From NCBI RefSeq assembly GCF_000090795.2, contig NW_003546293.1, forward strand, positions 69,379 through 133,378: a stretch of 64,000 bases of DNA, given 5' to 3'. Shown here one piece after another: positions 59,208 through 64,000 of this stretch (the first letter of the stretch is position 1; each line of letters begins with the position of its first letter). The translations under genes and the position numbers were made by a program. This DNA is from Amphimedon queenslandica (Eukaryota; Porifera; Demospongiae; Haplosclerida; Niphatidae). The notes under the pieces are model-generated. The model searched no databases. It saw nothing but the letters and a program-made list of their open reading frames with translations, and had not been told where the DNA came from.

Positions 59208-61006
59208 ATGGCCTCTTCGAAGATGGCCACGCCTAACAGGCATTATATAAAGGAGGATCGCTCTTGCCTTGCAGCTTCAGTGGAGGTATATAATATCTTA
59301 TTTTGTGAAGCAATTTCTTTTTTGTGGCGAGATTGCTTTGTTTGTTAAATCAATATTCATGTTTTTAATGCAGAGGCCGCCAGTATTGTGTAAGAGACAG
59401 AGAAATGAAGAGATCAGTGAAGATGAAGACGATGGTTACTGTCACGTGTAAGTTGTGAGAAATAAAATATAAAGAAACTTTGATCCATTTAATGAATAAA
59501 TATAATTAAATATATGAATAGTTTTTGTAGTGCCGGTTTTAATGTTTAATGTACGCATTTATTTACATTTTTAAAAATTATTTTTAGGAAGAGATTTCTC
59601 AGTGAAGAACAAATGGCAAGCCGTCTAGAGCATTTACAATTGGCCACTCCTCCTTATTCCATGCCCACTTATGCGGCTGATGAATTTTTAAACCAAGCAC
59701 CCTCAAATGAATATTGTTTTGCTAATGACTGGAATTATGTATCGTGTGAAAACAATCATGTGACCCAACTTGAATTATTCAACCAATCTAATCTCTTTAT
59801 ATCACTTAACAGCGAGGGGAACAACGTAGCCACTCAAGATATGGCCACGCCCCTAGACTATGAGTTTGAGGCCACACCCACTGATGATGTTAGCCTTTTC
59901 GACGAGGAAAATGGTAGTGACAGTTCTGACAAGTATGTTTTATAAGAGTGTATGTGTATTTGAAATTGTAATAAAAATTGAGAATTCTCTCCTAGCCATT
60001 TTTGTCACAAAATACAATGTATTGGGACTTTGGCCTTATTTTTTAGCAATTTAAAAAATTTGTAAAAAAATTCAATTTTGATCGGAATCAGTTCAAACTT
60101 TCTATACAACATAAGTACATATATATATACATCAGAAAAAGATATAAAAATTGAGAATTCTCTCCTTTTCAATTTTGGTGAAATTTGGCCTGAGTTATTA
60201 TAGTACAGGGACTTTGGCCTGATTTTGGAGCAACTTGAAAAGTTCGTAAAAAATCCAATTTTGATCGGAATCAGTTCAAACTTTCTATACAACATAAGTA
60301 CATGTGTACACATCAGATAAAATTATAAAAATGAAGAATTTACTCCTTTTAAATTTTGGTGAAATTTAACCAAAGTCCCTGTGCTATAGTACAGGGACTT
60401 TGGTCTAATTTTGGAGTAATTTTGTAAATCATCCAATTTTGATTGGAATCAGTTCAATTGAAGCATTGTATAAGAACATGTTTACATATCAGGGAATGTA
60501 ATAACATTTCATTGTTTTCTTAATTTTTCTAGTAGTACCACACCCCCTCAGTTATGGATTGCCCCCGAAGTTAAATCAATTTTAAAGAACTCATCAAACC
60601 AGTCAATGAATTTACTGCCTCCAGTAGTAGTCAATGAAATGTAAGCCTTTTGTCCTAGTGCACAAATTATTAAGTAATTAATTGCACTATTATTTCTCTC
60701 TTCCTCTCTCTTTCTCTCTCTCTTTTTCTCCCTCTCTCTCCCTCCCCCTCTCTCTCTCCTTAGTAACAGACCATGCACAGCACTTGTACTATATAAAGAA
60801 CCAGATCATATCAGACACCATGTTTGGAAAAGGCACAACAGTCAATCATCTGATACGGAGGAGAATAATAGTAGTGATGTTTACGAAGAAAGGTAAGCTA
60901 TTTATACTTGTATACATATATTGCCATGTTTTAGTTTCAATTTTGTGTTGTGTATAGGATAAAGACATCTGCTATCATAACAGAAGATGATGAAATGGAA
61001 CTATAG
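59208..61006 (+). CDS. HCFC1R1/HPIP-like protein
   Basis: Six exons (59208-59285, 59374-59447, 59588-59932, 60533-60640, 60764-60892, 60958-61006) sum to 783 nt, 260 aa. CKRQRNEEISEDE then VKRFLSEEQMASRLEHLQLA and PPYSMP match the region of human HCFC1R1 (KRRLEEEQEPLRKQFLSEEN, MATHFSQLSLHNDHPYC); both proteins end in MEL. Human HCFC1R1 is ~138 aa, so this is nearly twice as long, with a low-complexity middle. In mammals it binds host cell factor HCF-1 and exports it from the nucleus; the D/E-H-x-Y HCF-binding motif was not found here. A TATATAAAG at 59243 lies inside exon 1, so transcription might start later and the true start be downstream. Confidence 0.68.
59962..60500 (-). repeat. Family-A tandem repeat array (about 3 units)
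   Basis: TCAGTTCAAACTTTCTATAC recurs at about 60086 and 60266 (~180 bp apart), followed by a decayed unit near 60450. A TAGTACAGGGACTTTGG box is in each unit. The array fills intron 3 of the HCFC1R1-like gene. Confidence 0.9.
60692..60763 (+). repeat. CT microsatellite on an HCFC1R1-like acceptor
   Basis: CT-rich tract ending CTCTCTCTCCTTAG at the 3' splice site before 60764. Confidence 0.9.
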
Positions 61007-61148
61007 CCCATCGAGAGGAAACTTTTTATAAAACAATTATCAGAAACCAGCAGTTAAAATGAAATTTGTATATTATCAATAATTAGTGAAATTTATACAA
61101 AAGCAAAATTAAATGTTAAATTTTTGAGTTGAACTGTCAAGCGGTATT

Positions 61149-62837
61149 TTAGTAGCCTCCTTGATCACCAAACTTTTTCTGGATGAGTTCATTGTAGGGG
61201 TTTTCTGGAGGAACAATGTCAGGATAAGTATCCCTGATATATTGCCATGTGACATTAGCAACGAGAGCATTTGTAATTTGACTTGGATGAAAGCCGTCCA
61301 CTGGCTCAATCAAATCAGCTTTGTCCCCTTTCCATGTATCAAAAACTTGATGCAGTGGGACCGGCATATAAAGAACAGTGATGTTTTGATACTTTGTCTC
61401 TTTAATGAGCTTCTCCATCGTCTGAGTCAGCTCCAGTGCTCTATCGCTTGTCAAGTTACGCCATGTTTCATTGCTGTTCATCCAACCGAAGCAAGGCGAT
61501 ATCTCCAGACAATTTAGGTAGTCATAAAAATCAGAATAAGTAACGTCACCCCTAGTACTCCCTATTGGGTGTATATTACTGTGTAGAGTGTCATACAGAA
61601 TGCGTCCATCAACTAATCCAGTAGCAAATACTACAGAGCCAACGGGCAGGGCGCTATCAAGGTACTCGAACACATAGTGCATGTTATTGTAGTACTCTTC
61701 TGGCGTCGTCATGTGACTGGTGTCCTCGTGCCCACTGCATACATCGTTTCCCAATAGCTCAATCGTTGCCATAACTGGTTTATCAAGTAGCCGGTGCCTT
61801 GCAAGGAATTTTACTAGTTCTTTCATTGAAGAGGAGCGAGCTCCATTGACTCCAATGTTTTGATAGTCTCGATGATTGCAGCGATTTAGTGTCCTCATTT
61901 TCAAGTATGTTGAATCGACAGGGCCTTGTATATCTTTCTTCCATTTCTCTGTCGTCTGGAATCCAGTCACAAATGAGAGCATTGGCCAGTCCAGCTCATT
62001 CTCAAGTATCGTTAGGAGATCAGAGTACGTATCAGTATTTAGCTCTTTTGCTGTCAGCCAGGAGGGAGGAATATGAAAATGGGCCCCTGCACTATCTCCA
62101 AGAAGGATAGTACCCATAGCCATTGTACCGTTGCACCATAGCTCTTCGTACGACTTATTGCTGGCCGGATCTATTCCTACTATACCATTGCAGTTACTAT
62201 CAACCACTGCATCACTTGATGTCAAACGGCCTGGATATATCTTTGGGTTTAAGTCATTGCAGTCTTTTCCTCTCCAATCGGCACCACGAAATGTGTTTTC
62301 AATTGAGAAGCTGTCTCCATCTTCGTCGAAGAGTGGAGTGTGATAATCAGTAAAGTTATTGAAAAGTTGACAAAGTTTCTTAAATGCACTAATTGAGCAA
62401 ATCTCTTTTGGAAACGGAGATGACGATTTTCCCTTAGCTTTTGTGACTAAACGAGTCACTCTTTCTGTTTCATCTTTGAAGTGAGAAGGGGGAAGAGGGA
62501 AAAGGTGACACATTTTCTTGCTCTTGTCGTATTTCTTGCAAAATTCTATGCCATAGCAAACCGTGTCTGGTGTCTCGTTGTCCTCTAGTAGATCAATGAT
62601 GCTTGGGCCATAGGTCTTTATTACGAATTGGCAAGCAATGTCGATTTCAGGCGGTAGGTAACTGCAAAAACGAGCCAGCGAGTCCGCGACAGTCTCGTTG
62701 TATATGAAGGACAACTGCTCGACTAGAGCGACTATAACCACACAGCCAGCACATTTGGTTCCACCGTCAATTCCTATACCTTGAACTGAAGAAAGAGCTA
62801 AGAGAAAGAAGAGAGTGGCAGTAGACAATCGTCCCAT
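61149..62837 (-). CDS. AOAH: Acyloxyacyl hydrolase
   Basis: Single exon, 562 aa; human AOAH is 575. AOAH removes secondary acyl chains from bacterial lipopolysaccharide lipid A in lysosomes or outside cells, blunting its activity. A signal peptide (LSTATLFFLLALSSVQG) precedes a saposin-B-like domain (CAGCVVIVALVEQL ... CSYLPPEIDIACQFVI). Then a Ca-binding-like segment (DEDGDSFS ... DCNDLNPKIYPG) and the GDSL-type lipase domain: nucleophile in LLGDSAGAHFHIPPSW, HCNHRDYQNI-type motif (CNHRDYQNIGVNGA), oxyanion GNDVCSGH, MTTPEEYY, and the catalytic IEPVDGFHPS. It ends FGDQGGY (human FGDQGGH). All catalytic blocks are intact. The absence of introns over 1.7 kb is unusual for this region. Confidence 0.97.
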   Translation of the reverse strand: MGRLSTATLFFLLALSSVQGIGIDGGTKCAGCVVIVALVEQLSFIYNETVADSLARFCSYLPPEIDIACQFVIKTYGPSIIDLLEDNETPDTVCYGIEFCKKYDKSKKMCHLFPLPPSHFKDETERVTRLVTKAKGKSSSPFPKEICSISAFKKLCQLFNNFTDYHTPLFDEDGDSFSIENTFRGADWRGKDCNDLNPKIYPGRLTSSDAVVDSNCNGIVGIDPASNKSYEELWCNGTMAMGTILLGDSAGAHFHIPPSWLTAKELNTDTYSDLLTILENELDWPMLSFVTGFQTTEKWKKDIQGPVDSTYLKMRTLNRCNHRDYQNIGVNGARSSSMKELVKFLARHRLLDKPVMATIELLGNDVCSGHEDTSHMTTPEEYYNNMHYVFEYLDSALPVGSVVFATGLVDGRILYDTLHSNIHPIGSTRGDVTYSDFYDYLNCLEISPCFGWMNSNETWRNLTSDRALELTQTMEKLIKETKYQNITVLYMPVPLHQVFDTWKGDKADLIEPVDGFHPSQITNALVANVTWQYIRDTYPDIVPPENPYNELIQKKFGDQGGY

Positions 62838-62984
62838 TTTGTTGCTGTCGTATCTTTTTTTGCAAAAAGGAGTGGCTGATATACGTGGGCGTTAGATGAA
62901 TATGGGCGTGGCCTTTATGATTACCAAAAAAATAATTGAAAATTATTTTTTAAGATTAATACATTAGAATGCAATAAAAATATT

Positions 62985-64000
62985 TCATTTATTTTTATTA
63001 ATCATAAATGCATATTTGGCTCTAGCTACAAATATTCTGATCATCCCATACAACCAGTAGATTTGAAGGATTAAACCAACTCCACTGAAAACATGGCAGA
63101 CAAGCAGCATTCCCTTTACAGCAGAGACATAATCTCCATTATGATACTGGTGAGCATACATGTAGTATTGAAATGGATAGTTTAAAATCCTTGAAAATAC
63201 GTAAACCAATATTGCAAGAACTCCATTCACACGAAACACTAATGTATCTTTCATTTGAAACTATATTAAAAATAATAAATAAATAATAATTGTTGTTATA
63301 TTAAAAATAATAATTGTTTTTATATTAAAAATAATAAATAAATAATAATTATTTTTATATTAAAAATAATACAATAGCATTCATAATTACTATAATTTAA
63401 AAATAGTAATTATGTACTACTAGTATGTTGTGGCTCACTTACTTCTTTGAGAATGAAATAAAAGTTTAGGAAAGGATTGGTAAGCTCCATGATAAAATAG
63501 CACCCAATTATAAAATCTCCCCTACCACCACGAAATGAATGATGCTAAATAAAAATAGAATGATAGTGATTAAAATCTTAAGTTAAATGCATGCTGCTAT
63601 AGTGGAGCCTCTATAAATAATGGACACTTTGGTACAATAACATTGTGTCTCTTATGTGGGGATTATTTTATATATTAATTGATAAACTAATGCTCTCTTA
63701 AATGAAGGTGTCTGCTATTAAAAGTGTTCATTACTTAAGAGAGGCTATATTTTATAATGTACATAAACCAATATTTAATAGTATTTTAACATTAATTTAA
63801 ATATATTTTTATCAATATAATAATATTATATTAATATTGACTTACAGCTATGACTAAGCCACAGATTAGCAGGAGGTGGTGAATAACAAAACTGAGTTGA
63901 TTCCGGATCATTTTTAATAGGACCAAAGTTCTTGAGAGGCTTGCATACTCAGATTTACTGAGTGAAAACCTTCTATACATACGATAAAAATCGTAGACAA
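62985..64000 (-). CDS. TLC-domain membrane protein (C-terminal part; runs off the right edge)
   Basis: Exons 63846-64000 (continuing beyond the window), 63443-63544 and 62985-63260 join in one frame. It has the TLC (TRAM-LAG1-CLN8) pattern: FVIHHLLLICGLVIAHHS (the HH lipid-sensing/catalytic pair), GCYFIMELTNPFLNFYFILK, then NGVLAILVYVFSRI and two more membrane helices, ending KNK. MELTNPFLN resembles AELSSPFVN of vertebrate TLCD4/TMEM56, so it is probably of the TLCD1-4 group rather than a ceramide synthase. No homeobox or N-terminus can be seen in this window. Confidence 0.85.
63595..63762. mobile_element. Solo short inverted-repeat element
   Basis: Left end TATAGTGGAGCCTCTATAAA with AATGGACAC; right end complementary (revcomp AATATAGCCTCTCTTAAGTA with AATGAACAC). 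About 170 bp, no coding capacity. Same family as the element at 48000-48180 and the parent of the 61-bp minisatellites. It lies in a TLC-gene intron. Confidence 0.6.

Overview
The window is eukaryotic and animal, and fits a compact demosponge genome such as Amphimedon queenslandica (an inference; I cannot run a species search). The evidence is dense protein-coding genes with many short GT-AG introns of about 45-300 bp, AT-rich introns and spacers full of ATT/CT microsatellites, and unmistakable metazoan orthologues (RNF10, GNB1L, PHF12, UNC119, HAUS8, WSCD-type sulfotransferase, AOAH). I rebuilt exon chains by hand from splice signals. For 21 of 22 complete multi-exon models the exon lengths sum to an exact multiple of three and give proteins close to the lengths I remember for the families. 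No rRNA, tRNA, CRISPR or virus-like element was recognised.

Layout. 1-2.2 kb: 5' end of a secreted EGF/IgGFc-binding-type protein (-). 3.3-5.4 kb: a PRR11-like proline-rich protein and a small orphan protein (-). 6.1-11.5 kb: RNF10 (+). 12.5-14.0 kb: GNB1L (-). 14.1-19.7 kb: squalene epoxidase, a coiled-coil protein and CDK7 packed head-to-tail (+). 20.1-24.3 kb: a basic orphan protein (-), a C22orf39/PANTS-like twin CX9C protein (+), mitochondrial phosphatidylserine decarboxylase (-) and class I aldolase (-). 24.7-29.1 kb: HAUS8 of the augmin complex (+). 29.2-32.8 kb: a WSCD-type sulfotransferase (-) and S-adenosylmethionine decarboxylase (+). 33.3-37.7 kb: two related intronless filamin-repeat genes (-) flanking a cycloeucalenol cycloisomerase homologue (+). 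38.1-45.2 kb: PHF12 (-), containing an assembly gap. 46.0-47.7 kb: UNC119 (+). 48.9-53.0 kb: PRPF19 (-) and BLOC1S1 (+). 53.1-56.6 kb: DNAAF4 (-) and a Sel1-repeat protein (+). 56.7-61.0 kb: a receptor pseudokinase (-) and an HCFC1R1-like protein (+). 61.1-64 kb: acyloxyacyl hydrolase (-) and the 3' part of a TLC-domain membrane protein (-).

Most genes are housekeeping and do not form one pathway. The pattern is architectural: genes alternate in head-to-head and tail-to-tail pairs, with start codons as little as 47 bp apart, so many promoters must be shared. The most unusual gene is the cycloeucalenol cycloisomerase homologue, an enzyme known mainly from plant-type sterol synthesis. It lies about 18 kb from squalene epoxidase, but with unrelated genes between them.

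Non-coding structure is rich. Two related families of ~177-185 bp tandem repeats recur in introns and spacers. A 61-bp hairpin minisatellite derived from a small terminal-inverted-repeat element occupies introns of both RNF10 and PHF12. Long CT microsatellites sit directly on 3' splice sites. A GTGGGTGTGG motif recurs in spacers and sometimes serves as the 5' splice site.
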